Positions 34,738 through 42,835 of a stretch of 64,000 nucleotides of DNA are shown here, piece by piece. Positions within the stretch are counted from its first letter, which is position 1, and each line of letters starts with the position of its first letter. A program made the position numbers and the translations under genes. The stretch is from Sphingobacterium thalpophilum (lineage in GTDB: Bacteria; Bacteroidota; Bacteroidia; Sphingobacteriales; Sphingobacteriaceae). Location: contig NZ_CP151087.1 of assembly GCF_038396785.1 (NCBI RefSeq), positions 4,774,001 through 4,838,000 of the forward strand, read 5' to 3'. The notes under the pieces were generated by a model. It searched no databases, was not told the DNA's origin, and saw nothing but the letters and a program-made list of their open reading frames with translations.

Positions 34738-35562
34738 TTATAGTTTTTCGTTTTTGACATACTCGCCCATAATATTGAAATTGACACTATGTTTGAGTAC
34801 TTTACGTATAGCTGCTTCGTAGTCTGTTTGTTTTTTCCATTCTACGTCGACGAAAAAATCATATTCATTGCGTTTTCCGATTACCGGCATTGACTGAATC
34901 TTGCTCAAGTTGATATTCTGTTCAGCAAAACATTGTAAAATAGTCGCCAGAGATCCCACTGTATTTCCTGTTTGGAATGATAATGACGCTTTATTGGCAT
35001 TTTTATGTTCGACAACCTCATTCGATAGTACGAGGAAACGCGTTGCGTTCTTTTTATTGGTTTCGATTCTCTTTTCTAATATTTCAAGACCATATATTTC
35101 AGCGGCCAATGTCCCTGCAATTGCCGCAGTATCCGTCAATTTTCGCTCGGCAATCATTTTTGCAGTTGCAGCCGTATCAGATCCCTCGGTTATGCGTACA
35201 CCTTCAAGTTCAGAAAGAAATTCTTCACATTGGCGAATGGCAATTGGATGCGATTCGATGTGTTTGATATCCTTTAATTTAACGCCCGGCAATACCATGA
35301 GATTCTGTTGGATGTTTAGGTAAACTTCCCCAGTGATATGGAACTTGTAATCTCTCAATAAATTATAATTCGGCAATAAGCTTCCCGCAATTGAATTTTC
35401 GATCGCCATAACGATATAGTCGACTTTTCTTTGCTTCAGCAATTCACAAGTTTTTTTAAATGAATCACATTCTACAATTTCAACTTCTCTTCCGAAAAAT
35501 TTAAATGCGGCCTCTTCATGAAATGAAGCCTTTGCTCCCTGTATTGCAATTTTTAAACTCAT
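34738..35562 (-). CDS. pheA: prephenate dehydratase with ACT domain
   Basis: Converts prephenate to phenylpyruvate, the Phe branch of aromatic synthesis. It has 274 residues: catalytic domain about 1-180 (IQGAKASFHEEAA; NATRFLVLSNE holds the TRF motif near 168) and ACT regulatory domain about 195-270 (GNTVGSLATILQCFAEQNINLSKIQSMP). The usual ESRP of Phe-feedback ACT domains reads QSMP here. It is the first gene of the operon. Expression is probably set by a Phe/Tyr leader-peptide attenuator between 35589 and 35723. No tyrA or aminotransferase gene lies next to it. Confidence 0.95.
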   Translation of the reverse strand: MSLKIAIQGAKASFHEEAAFKFFGREVEIVECDSFKKTCELLKQRKVDYIVMAIENSIAGSLLPNYNLLRDYKFHITGEVYLNIQQNLMVLPGVKLKDIKHIESHPIAIRQCEEFLSELEGVRITEGSDTAATAKMIAERKLTDTAAIAGTLAAEIYGLEILEKRIETNKKNATRFLVLSNEVVEHKNANKASLSFQTGNTVGSLATILQCFAEQNINLSKIQSMPVIGKRNEYDFFVDVEWKKQTDYEAAIRKVLKHSVNFNIMGEYVKNEKL

Positions 35563-35588
35563 TGTTTTTTGTTCGCTATGTTGTCTCC

Positions 35589-35625
35589 AAAAAAAAGAGT
35601 CCCGATCATTTGAACCGGGACTCTT
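35589..35625 (-). terminator. attenuator terminator before pheA
   Basis: On the minus strand AAGAGTCCCG (35625-35616) pairs perfectly with CGGGACTCTT (35604-35595) across an 11-base loop and is followed by eight T (35596-35589). It stands 27 bases in front of the pheA start and behind the leader peptide ORF, so it can only serve to stop transcription before pheA. Confidence 0.9.
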
Positions 35626-35670
35626 CTTGTTTGTATTTTTTATGATTTATACACAATCTAATCCCGGCTC
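35612..35670 (-). promoter_or_regulatory. antiterminator pairing in pheA leader
   Basis: The segment 35670-35660 (GAGCCGGGATT), made of the last codons and first stop base of the leader ORF, is complementary to 35622-35612 (AGTCCCGGTTC) over 11 pairs, two of them G-U. The second segment is the 5' arm plus loop of the terminator, so the two structures exclude each other. A ribosome at the leader stop codon would cover the first segment and let the terminator form. Confidence 0.75.
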
Positions 35671-35723
35671 TTATTTTTAAAATAAAAGAAGTTAAAATAG
35701 AAATATGTATATGTTCTGTTCAT
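35658..35723 (-). CDS. pheA leader peptide, Phe/Tyr-rich
   Basis: A 21-codon ORF from ATG (35723) to TAG (35658). Residues 5-15 read YTYFYFNFFYF: five Phe and four Tyr in eleven positions. The tail is KNKSRD. It begins about 20 bases after a two-box promoter and ends 32 bases before the attenuator stem. The role is inferred to be a sensor of charged tRNA-Phe and tRNA-Tyr: stalling on the aromatic codons leaves the antiterminator free. Much too short for ordinary gene calling. Such leader peptides are classic in proteobacterial pheA, his and trp operons. Confidence 0.82.
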   Translation of the reverse strand: MNRTYTYFYFNFFYFKNKSRD

Positions 35724-35743
35724 CCTGTTGTTGTTTGACATTT

Positions 35744-35773
35744 CAAATGTACGAATGTTTTTGAAATATCAAA
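35744..35773 (-). promoter_or_regulatory. promoter of the pheA-aro operon
   Basis: On the minus strand TTTG (35773-35770), 18 bases, TACATTTG (35751-35744). Both boxes match. The leader ATG is 20 bases downstream. Confidence 0.8.
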
Positions 35774-36074
35774 GAAAAAAATAATTTTTTATTGAAAATA
35801 TCTGATTTATTTAATGAATTTTTGATGTGTTTTTTATGTATTTTTTTAGCTGAATTTTACTTGTTTATTTTTAATTTTTTTTGAATTTTATTTTATTATA
35901 ATATTGATTTTTAGTATTTTAATGGTTTTTATTGTCATAATTTTTCTATAATAAGCTCTATTTTTGTGTTATTTTATGTGTAATAAATGGTGTTATTTTT
36001 ACGTGTTTTTTAGCTATATTTTTATATTAAATTTAGGTGTTTTTAATGTTAATATTATTGTTTTTTTGGGCTGT
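35774..36074. other. T-rich spacer between divergent operons, no gene
   Basis: Strongly T-rich on the plus strand, in style like the spacer after trxA, with short runs of T broken by G or A. It lies between the pheA promoter and the nuclease promoter. I see no ORF, repeat array or RNA gene in it. It may act as AT-rich upstream DNA for both promoters. Confidence 0.55.
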
Positions 36075-36103
36075 TTTGTTAAAAAAGTATTTTACTACCT
36101 TTG
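36075..36103 (+). promoter_or_regulatory. promoter of the nuclease operon
   Basis: TTTG (36075-36078), 17 bases, TACCTTTG (36096-36103). It lies 17 bases before the ATG at 36121 and rules out the in-frame upstream ATG at 36037. Confidence 0.8.
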
Positions 36104-36120
36104 GGCAAACGCTGGATTTT

Positions 36121-36597
36121 ATGCTAAAACGAATTAATTTTTATGTGTGTGTAAGTGTGATCTGTTTGGTGTTGACAGGTTTCACTTTTAAAGGAGAGGA
36201 AAAGGACGCCAAAGTAAAGCGTGTTATTGATGGCGATACCTTTGTCATTGAAAATGGAACCCCAAAAGGGGAGAAAGTTAGGTTGATAGGAGTAGATGCT
36301 CCGGAAACGAGACGTACTGCGCGGAAGGAATTCGGGTACTATGGTCAAGAAGCAAAGCAGTATTTAACGACGATGTTAAACGGCAAAAGTGTTAAGTTGG
36401 TCTTTGACGTTGGAAAACGGGATCGGTATGGAAGACTTCTTGCCTATGTGTATGTTGGAAAGAAATTTATCAATCGGGATTTGGTTGAACAAGGGTATGC
36501 AGTATCCTATACGCTGGCACCAAATGTACAATATGCAGAATTATTTGTAAAATTGGAGCGTCAGGCTCGTCAGGAGAAACGTGGCCTTTGGAGATAA
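36121..36597 (+). CDS. thermonuclease (SNase) family nuclease
   Basis: Calcium-dependent nuclease fold. From ATG 36121 it has 158 residues with an N-terminal signal or anchor (INFYVCVSVICLVLTGFTF, about 5-23), so it is exported or membrane-tethered. Catalytic features: VIDGDTFVI (near 36-44), VRLIGVDAPETRR with active-site Arg and Asp (near 54-66), and DRYGRLLAYVYV (near 101-112). The predicted promoter supports this start. The EamA transporter gene follows after 14 bases. Confidence 0.9.
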   Translation: MLKRINFYVCVSVICLVLTGFTFKGEEKDAKVKRVIDGDTFVIENGTPKGEKVRLIGVDAPETRRTARKEFGYYGQEAKQYLTTMLNGKSVKLVFDVGKRDRYGRLLAYVYVGKKFINRDLVEQGYAVSYTLAPNVQYAELFVKLERQARQEKRGLWR

Positions 36598-36611
36598 ATG
36601 AAATTTGAATC

Positions 36612-37478
36612 ATGATTTTTGTTTTATTAAGTGTCATCTGCAGCGTCACCGTTGCTGTTTTATTAAAATTGGCAAAACAAAATGGAGTTGAAACCAAACA
36701 GGTTATCGTTTGGAATTACCCCATGGCAGTTGCACTGACCTATTTTGTCTTACAACCAGATCTAAAATCGCTGGTATGGGATGCTATGCCGATGACGTTG
36801 TATATGAGCCTGGCGATATTACTTCCTGGAATGTTTGTTTTTATTGCTTTGTCCATTCGCTATAGCGGTTTGGTCAAGACAGAGATTGCACAGCGCCTAT
36901 CGTTGTTCATACCCTTGCTTGCATCATTTTTCTTTTTTCATGAAAAAATGGAAGGACACAAGATGCTGGGAATAGCTCTTGGTTTATTGGCCATCCTATG
37001 TTCTATTGGTTGGCAAAAGAATCAGCATGTTAGTTCGGCAGACAGTCGTTATAAAGCGCTTTACCCGTTATTGGTATTTATCGGTATGGGCATAATTGAT
37101 ATCCTCTTCAAACAAGTCGCCTTGCATGTCGATATACCTTATATCAGTTCCCTATTTATTATCTTTGTGATGGCGATGTCTATTGCAATGGTGCTATTGC
37201 TGTATTTCCTTTTTGTGGAAAAACAACGTTTTTCAAGGCAAGCTATGGGCTATGGATTGGTTTTGGGTGTATTTAACTTCTGTAACATCCTATTCTATAT
37301 GAAAGCGCATCGTGCGCTACCAGAAAATCCATCAGTTGTATTTACGGGGATGAACATTGGCGTAATTTCATTGGGCGCGTTAATCGGCGTCTTATTTTTT
37401 AAGGAAAGGCTATCGTTGTTGAATTATCTAGGTATAGCGCTTTCTATTGTTTCAGTTTTAATCATAGCATATCTATGA
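36612..37478 (+). CDS. EamA/DMT superfamily transporter
   Basis: Inner-membrane permease of the drug/metabolite transporter superfamily; substrate unknown. It has 288 residues and about ten hydrophobic segments in two EamA repeats, for example IFVLLSVICSVTVAVLL, LYMSLAILLPGMFVFIAL, and YPLLVFIGMGIIDILF. The last helix pair NYLGIALSIVSVLIIAYL is typical of EamA. Its stop overlaps the YigZ start as ATGA (37475-37478). Confidence 0.88.
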   Translation: MIFVLLSVICSVTVAVLLKLAKQNGVETKQVIVWNYPMAVALTYFVLQPDLKSLVWDAMPMTLYMSLAILLPGMFVFIALSIRYSGLVKTEIAQRLSLFIPLLASFFFFHEKMEGHKMLGIALGLLAILCSIGWQKNQHVSSADSRYKALYPLLVFIGMGIIDILFKQVALHVDIPYISSLFIIFVMAMSIAMVLLLYFLFVEKQRFSRQAMGYGLVLGVFNFCNILFYMKAHRALPENPSVVFTGMNIGVISLGALIGVLFFKERLSLLNYLGIALSIVSVLIIAYL

Positions 37479-38092
37479 GTTTATTTGAAGATACTTACCG
37501 GACTATCAATGCAAAATACGAGGGAATTTTTAGGGATAAGGGAAGTAAGTTTATTGCTTATGCTTTTCCTTTTAAATCCGAAGATCAATTAAAAGATTTG
37601 ATCTTGGAAGTGAAAGCGATTCACCCGAAAGCGAGGCATCATTGTTGGGCTTATCGCCTCACACCTGATCGTGCGGTCTTTCGTGTAAACGATGATGGAG
37701 AGCCTTCGGGGACTGCAGGACGACCTATTTTAAACGTTCTGCTGTCTATGGATGTCACCAACGTTATCGTCATTGTCGTTCGTTATTTCGGTGGTACTTT
37801 GTTGGGGGTTCCAGGCTTGATTAATGCCTACAAATCAGCAACCCAAGATGCTTTGATCCATGCCGAAATTATCGAGCGTACAGTGAATGACCATTATAGT
37901 ATTACCTTTGATTACCTGCATATGAATGATATTATGCGGATCATAAAGGAAGAGGGCGTGGACATTGAAAAGCAAGAGTTTGATAATCAGTGTTATTTGG
38001 AGTTTGAAGTCCGAAAAATGCAAGTCAATCGAATTGTGGATCGGTTTTCCAAAATAGAAGGTTGTCAGTTAAGCTATTTGTATACAATATGA
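37475..38092 (+). CDS. YigZ/IMPACT family protein
   Basis: Conserved two-domain protein of the IMPACT/YigZ family, thought to act in translation-related or stress functions; activity not defined. It has 205 residues: UPF0029 domain with HPKARHHCWAYRLTPDRAVFR and DDGEPSGTAGRPIL (near 50-88), then a DUF1949 C-terminal domain (about 135-200). Translationally coupled on both sides: it overlaps the transporter stop and the phosphorylase start by four bases each. Confidence 0.92.
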   Translation: MSLFEDTYRTINAKYEGIFRDKGSKFIAYAFPFKSEDQLKDLILEVKAIHPKARHHCWAYRLTPDRAVFRVNDDGEPSGTAGRPILNVLLSMDVTNVIVIVVRYFGGTLLGVPGLINAYKSATQDALIHAEIIERTVNDHYSITFDYLHMNDIMRIIKEEGVDIEKQEFDNQCYLEFEVRKMQVNRIVDRFSKIEGCQLSYLYTI

Positions 38093-38943
38093 TCAACGCA
38101 TCGGAATTGATTTTGAACGCAGATGGCAGTATATACCATCTGAATTTGTTGCCGGAAGATCTGGCAAGTACAGTAATTACAGTTGGCGATCCAGACCGTG
38201 TAGCGAAAGTATCGAAACACTTTGATCGTATTGAACTCAAAAAAGGGAAACGTGAGTTTATTACGCATACCGGCTATCTGGGAAATAAACGGTTGACAGT
38301 AATCTCAACAGGTATAGGTACTGATAATATAGACATTGTGTTGAATGAACTGGATGCGCTGGCAAATATTGATTTTGACAATAGAACGGTAAAGTCGACG
38401 CTTAGCTCATTGGATATTGTTCGCATTGGAACCTCTGGAGCGGTACAACAAGATGTTGAGATGGGAACTATTTTGGCCTCTGCGTATGGAATAGGTCTTG
38501 ATGCATTGATGAACTATTATCAGGGATCTTACGACGGCGAGGAGCAGGCGCTTCAGGTTGAGCTCGCCGAATATTTTTCCGCATTAAACCTAAAACCCTA
38601 TGTTGCGAAAGCTGGCGCAAGCCTTCTGGATCGAATAGCCTTTGATTTACCGAAGGGAGTCACCTTGACTGCACCCGGATTTTATGCTCCGCAGGGAAGG
38701 ACTGTTCGCTCAACTAATACGATCCCCAATTTTATAGACTTGATCAAGTCCTTTCAATATAAAGATCAGCGTTTCACCAATCTGGAAATGGAAACAGCGG
38801 GTATTTATGCATTGGCTAACATGTTTGGACATCAGGCTTTATCCATTAATGCAATCTTGGCAAGTCGGGTAGATGGTCGGTTTTCTTCCGCACCTGAAGA
38901 AGTTGTTGATAAAGCTATACAGCTCGTCTTGGAGCGTATTTAA
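38089..38943 (+). CDS. nucleoside phosphorylase (uridine phosphorylase-like)
   Basis: Cleaves nucleosides with phosphate to base and (deoxy)ribose-1-phosphate, for nucleoside salvage. I use the ATG at 38089, which overlaps the YigZ stop as ATGA, giving 284 residues. Phosphate-binding VGDPDRVAKV (near 31-40) and GIGTDNIDIVLNEL (near 74-87), RIGTSGAV (near 116), and the ribose-binding LEMETAGIYALA (near 233) are conserved. Uridine specificity is the best guess from overall form; purine nucleosides cannot be excluded. Confidence 0.88.
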   Translation: MINASELILNADGSIYHLNLLPEDLASTVITVGDPDRVAKVSKHFDRIELKKGKREFITHTGYLGNKRLTVISTGIGTDNIDIVLNELDALANIDFDNRTVKSTLSSLDIVRIGTSGAVQQDVEMGTILASAYGIGLDALMNYYQGSYDGEEQALQVELAEYFSALNLKPYVAKAGASLLDRIAFDLPKGVTLTAPGFYAPQGRTVRSTNTIPNFIDLIKSFQYKDQRFTNLEMETAGIYALANMFGHQALSINAILASRVDGRFSSAPEEVVDKAIQLVLERI

Positions 38944-39029
38944 CCGTTTATCTGCGCCATGCCGAGAAGTTTTTGGTTTTTTCTCAATTGATGTAGTAAA
39001 AAAGTTGAGAAGAACTAAATAAGGGTACA

Positions 39030-39069
39030 AATAGAAAAGGAGTTGTTTTTAGACAACTCCTTTTCTATT
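39030..39069 (-). terminator. terminator of the mre operon, overlapping the rodA stop
   Basis: AATAGAAAAGGAGTTGT (39030-39046) and its exact inverse complement (39053-39069) form a 17-bp stem. On the minus strand the 5' arm encodes the rodA C terminus and the TAA stop (39051-39049) is in the loop. The U tract is TTTTCTATTTG inside and after the 3' arm. Confidence 0.82.
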
Positions 39070-40314
39070 TGAATCAAATTTAAGCATGATGAATAGTAAA
39101 ATGGTGAAACTCCATAAAGATGAACCGCCATAACTGATAAAAGGCAGCGGAATCCCGATAACCGGAACAATACCTATTGTCATACCGATATTGATAAATA
39201 AGTGAAAAAAGAGGATGGACGCTACACCGTATGCATATATCCTGGCGAAGGCTGAACGCTGTCGTTCGGCGATATGAATAATACGTAGCAGTAGGATGAG
39301 ATAGATAAGTAATAAAGCAACCGATCCAACAAATCCCCACTCTTCTCCAACGGTGCAAAAAATAAAGTCCGTGCTCTGCTCAGGTACAAAGTTGTATTTT
39401 GTTTGCGTTCCCTGCAGGTAACCCTTGCCTAGGAGCTGTCCTGATCCAATTGCAATCTTCGACTGATTCAAATTATATCCTTTTCCTTTAGGGTCTTCCA
39501 TTTTACCCAGGATAATGTCAATACGGTCACGTTGATGAGGTTGTAGCACATGCTCATACACCAGGTCCACACAGAGAATAAATACAGCGCAGGCTGCAAA
39601 AAGTATACTGAGATTGATAATGTATTTTCTTCTCTTGCGGTAGTTCCACATGACAAGGCCAATAAGCAATGCTAAAATCAAGATAAGTATCCAAGGATTG
39701 ACCAATAAAGAAAGAACAAAAAGTAAAATGCAGAGCCCGCCAAATATAAGCAGTTCATTATTTACATAGCCTTCACGATAGAATACAAAAATCAACGAAA
39801 AGAACGCAAGGGCAGATCCCGTATCGGGCTGCAGCATAACTAAAAATACAGGAAATAAGACAATACCGGCTCCCATGGCCAGTGTCTGCATGGTCGGTGC
39901 TTTATTGCTCTGAGCGCTCAAAAAGTTAGCTAAGAGCAGACAGGTCGAAAGTTTGGCAAACTCAGAAGGTTGTAAGCGGAAAAAACCTAGGTCAATCCAC
40001 GCTTGGTTTCCGCCGACATTTCGCCCTACCACGAGCACGATGACAAGCAATACAGCTGTTATACCATAAAATATCGGTGAGGCGGAACTGAAAAATTTCG
40101 CGTCTATGATGAGAATGGATACCCCTAGAATAATTGCGGAAACAAGATATAAAGACTGTTTTCCATAATTGGTTCCTAAGGTAAAGAAATTGGGCATTTC
40201 AGGATTAAACACCGCTGCACGGATATTGAATAAGCCGATTAAGCATAGCGCAAGCCAAAGCGTGATGGTTAGCCAGTCTATCTTTCCAAAAAAACTTGTT
40301 TTTTGATTATTCAT
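39049..40314 (-). CDS. rodA: SEDS peptidoglycan polymerase RodA
   Basis: Polytopic inner-membrane glycosyltransferase that polymerises lipid II for side-wall growth together with PBP2. It has 421 residues and about ten membrane segments. SEDS signatures: FFRLQPSEFAKLS (near 115-127), the MLQPDTGSALAFFSLIFVF stretch (near 159-177) and the end GIPLPFISYGGSSLWSF (near 387-403). Last gene of the mre operon; it overlaps the mrdA stop by 8 bases, which suggests coupled synthesis of the partner enzymes. Confidence 0.95.
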   Translation of the reverse strand: MNNQKTSFFGKIDWLTITLWLALCLIGLFNIRAAVFNPEMPNFFTLGTNYGKQSLYLVSAIILGVSILIIDAKFFSSASPIFYGITAVLLVIVLVVGRNVGGNQAWIDLGFFRLQPSEFAKLSTCLLLANFLSAQSNKAPTMQTLAMGAGIVLFPVFLVMLQPDTGSALAFFSLIFVFYREGYVNNELLIFGGLCILLFVLSLLVNPWILILILALLIGLVMWNYRKRRKYIINLSILFAACAVFILCVDLVYEHVLQPHQRDRIDIILGKMEDPKGKGYNLNQSKIAIGSGQLLGKGYLQGTQTKYNFVPEQSTDFIFCTVGEEWGFVGSVALLLIYLILLLRIIHIAERQRSAFARIYAYGVASILFFHLFINIGMTIGIVPVIGIPLPFISYGGSSLWSFTILLFIMLKFDSNRKGVV

Positions 40315-42289
40315 ATCTTCTCTTTATCTCGCTATGGTGAACAATTGTTTCCTTTGGTTTTGTTAAAGCTGCCAGCTGGCGTTTTGATTTTAACGTGTCA
40401 GTTTTCGATTTGACTGAGTCTGTCTTTTTTACATCTTTAGTCTTTGGATCCACAACTTTTTTGGGTGCAGGAAGAAAATTTGCTTTATAAATGCGGTCCT
40501 GAATATATTTTGGCGCAGTTATCGTGTCTTTGAGGTATTTCTCAACCATCATACTTGCGATAGGTCCTGCCCAGGTTCCACCGTAACCCGCGTTTTCAAC
40601 AAAGACAGCAATAGCAATTTTAGGGTTTTCTCGTGGGGCAAAAGCAAAGAAAACGGCATGGTTTTCACCATGTGGGTTTTGCGCTGTACCTGTTTTTCCG
40701 CACATTTCGATGCCCGGGATACGATTGGCCCAAGCGGTACCTTCGGGTGTATTAACAGCATCACTCATCCCTTGGATAACAACCGGATAGTACCGCTCAT
40801 CCACTCCGGCACTGACTTTTTCGGTAAATTCCTTCTTGGCAATTTTCTGTGCACCAATACCTTTAATCAAATGGGGTCTGTAATAAAAGCCTTTGTTGGC
40901 AACGATAGCCATAATGTTGGCCATTTGCAACGGTGTTATTCCCATTTCCCCTTGTCCGATCGATAAGGAGATATTGAAACTTGAACGCCATTTATCGTTA
41001 CCGTATCTTTTGGTATAAAAATCTGATGTCGGCAGTAAACCCGGCTTTTCACCCGGTAGATCAATGCCTAGTTTATGGCCAATTCCAAACTGTGTCACGG
41101 CATTGCGCCATAGATCGTAGGCCTTAGGTCCCGAAAGCCCACGTCCGTCGATCATCTTAGCATAGGTAAAACCATAATAGGTATTACATGATACGGCTAC
41201 AGAGCGCTGTAATGTGGTTGATCCATGATAGTGCGTACAGCCCATCCAGCCGCGTCCACCACCATAGCTGTATCCATGTGGGCAGAAAAATACGGTATTA
41301 CGATCAATAACACCAGCCTGCTGCGCAGTCAATGCTGAAACAACTTTAAATACAGAGCCTGGAGGGTAGGAGGCTTGAATAGGGCGGTTAAAAAGTGGTT
41401 TGGTTTCGTCTTTCAATAATTTCATATAATTATTGCCAGACTGCCTGCCGACCATCATGTTGGGGTTGTAACTCGGGCTACTGACATAGGCCAAGATTTC
41501 ACCCGTTGCAGGCTCAATGGCAACTATGGACCCCAATTTATTTTTCATGAGGTTCTCCCCAAGAATCTGAAGGTCTTTATCCAACGAGGAAACCAGTCCT
41601 TCCCCTGCAACAGCAAGTGTGTCGTATTTCCCTTCCATAAATACCCCTTTCGGACGGTTCAGCGCATCAACCATTAAGTTGTTGACACCGCGTTTTCCAC
41701 GAATAAGGTCTTCATAAGAACGTTCTACTCCACTGCGACCAATGTAGTCACCACTACGATAAAACCCATTGGAGCGTTCAATATCTTTATCATTTACCTC
41801 ACTTACATATCCTAAAAATTGAGCTGCTATGCTGTCGGGGTAACTTCGGATTGTTCTTTTTTGAACATAGAAACCACGAAATTGATATTGGTATTCCTGA
41901 TATTGAGCCCATGTCCGTACAGACAGCTGTTTTTCAAAAATAGATGCACGGTAAGGCGAGTGCACTCTTGCCTTTTCCATCCGTTTGATAAAGCCCTCCT
42001 TGTCAATGTCTATCAATTTGCAAAACAAAGCGGTGTCGATTTCTTTCACCTCACGCGGAGTAACCATAAGATCATATACCGGTTCGTTCTGAACCAATAC
42101 CTTTCCCTTTCGGTCCAAAATAACCCCTCTGGCGGGGTACACAATGACCTTGCGCATGACATTGCTGTTTGCGGAATGTATATAGGAATCGTCTATGATC
42201 TGTAAATAGAATAAGCGGGCCACCAAGGTCAATGTGATGGCAATAAAGATTCCTGAAACGACGTACTTACGCGCAAAAAAACTGTTCAT
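40307..42289 (-). CDS. mrdA: penicillin-binding protein 2 (transpeptidase)
   Basis: Periplasmic D,D-transpeptidase of the elongasome, anchored by one N-terminal helix (VVSGIFIAITLTLVARLFYL, about 9-28). It has 660 residues: dimerisation/pedestal domain (about 45-230) and transpeptidase domain with SxxK in PPGSVFK (near 306-312), SCN (near 363) and KTG in CGKTGTAQNP (near 530). The C-terminal tail beyond 600 is Lys/Ser/Thr-rich (KKVVDPKTKDVKKTDSVKSK), longer than in E. coli and probably disordered. Confidence 0.95.
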   Translation of the reverse strand: MNSFFARKYVVSGIFIAITLTLVARLFYLQIIDDSYIHSANSNVMRKVIVYPARGVILDRKGKVLVQNEPVYDLMVTPREVKEIDTALFCKLIDIDKEGFIKRMEKARVHSPYRASIFEKQLSVRTWAQYQEYQYQFRGFYVQKRTIRSYPDSIAAQFLGYVSEVNDKDIERSNGFYRSGDYIGRSGVERSYEDLIRGKRGVNNLMVDALNRPKGVFMEGKYDTLAVAGEGLVSSLDKDLQILGENLMKNKLGSIVAIEPATGEILAYVSSPSYNPNMMVGRQSGNNYMKLLKDETKPLFNRPIQASYPPGSVFKVVSALTAQQAGVIDRNTVFFCPHGYSYGGGRGWMGCTHYHGSTTLQRSVAVSCNTYYGFTYAKMIDGRGLSGPKAYDLWRNAVTQFGIGHKLGIDLPGEKPGLLPTSDFYTKRYGNDKWRSSFNISLSIGQGEMGITPLQMANIMAIVANKGFYYRPHLIKGIGAQKIAKKEFTEKVSAGVDERYYPVVIQGMSDAVNTPEGTAWANRIPGIEMCGKTGTAQNPHGENHAVFFAFAPRENPKIAIAVFVENAGYGGTWAGPIASMMVEKYLKDTITAPKYIQDRIYKANFLPAPKKVVDPKTKDVKKTDSVKSKTDTLKSKRQLAALTKPKETIVHHSEIKRRYE

Positions 42290-42316
42290 AGAAATGAATT
42301 TCTATCCATCGATTTA

Positions 42317-42835
42317 CTACAACCGATCTTTCTTTTTGTAGAATAATATGCTAAATAATAGCATGATAATTACTGTAAATATACAACTTAAAACGATACT
42401 CAATAAGGTGTATTGGATGTGCTGGAAGGAAAAAGATTCCAAGAGATACAAAAATGTATGATGAATCAATGTTCCGAAAAAGATGTAGGAAAAGAACCAG
42501 CGAATATTCATGAAGCCCAACATCGGGGTAAAGAAAGATTCGCGTTCTTCAACTTCAAGCGTAATTTTCATGAAGAAAATACGGAAGGCTGCCAGTGCAA
42601 CACAGGCTGCGGTATTGACCCCAAGGGTATCATAAAACGACTCTACGGTAAGTCCCGTGAGAAATGCGATCAAATACACCAGGAAATTAGGTGTTCCTGT
42701 AGGAAGTAAAAAAATAAATAAGATATAAGGAAATGCAGCGACCAGATTGTAATAACCGATATTTTGAAATAGGAAAACTTGCATCCCTATCAAAACGATA
42801 AATCGAATAATATTAAATATTAAAATCCTAGCCAT
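42317..42835 (-). CDS. mreD: rod shape-determining protein MreD
   Basis: Small inner-membrane protein of the elongasome. It has 172 residues and five or six hydrophobic helices (IIRFIVLIGMQVFLFQNIGY; FPYILFIFLLPTG; FLVYLIAFLTGLTVESFYDTLG; TLLSIVLSCIFTVIIMLLFSILF). Sequence is poorly conserved across bacteria; the call rests on topology and its place between mreC and mrdA. It overlaps mreC by 8 bases. Confidence 0.88.
   Translation of the reverse strand: MARILIFNIIRFIVLIGMQVFLFQNIGYYNLVAAFPYILFIFLLPTGTPNFLVYLIAFLTGLTVESFYDTLGVNTAACVALAAFRIFFMKITLEVEERESFFTPMLGFMNIRWFFSYIFFGTLIHHTFLYLLESFSFQHIQYTLLSIVLSCIFTVIIMLLFSILFYKKKDRL

Noticed and set aside
36037..36120. Upstream ATG for the nuclease
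   Set aside because: A two-box promoter at 36075-36103 lies inside this extension, so transcription starts after it; the ATG at 36121 begins a normal signal peptide.
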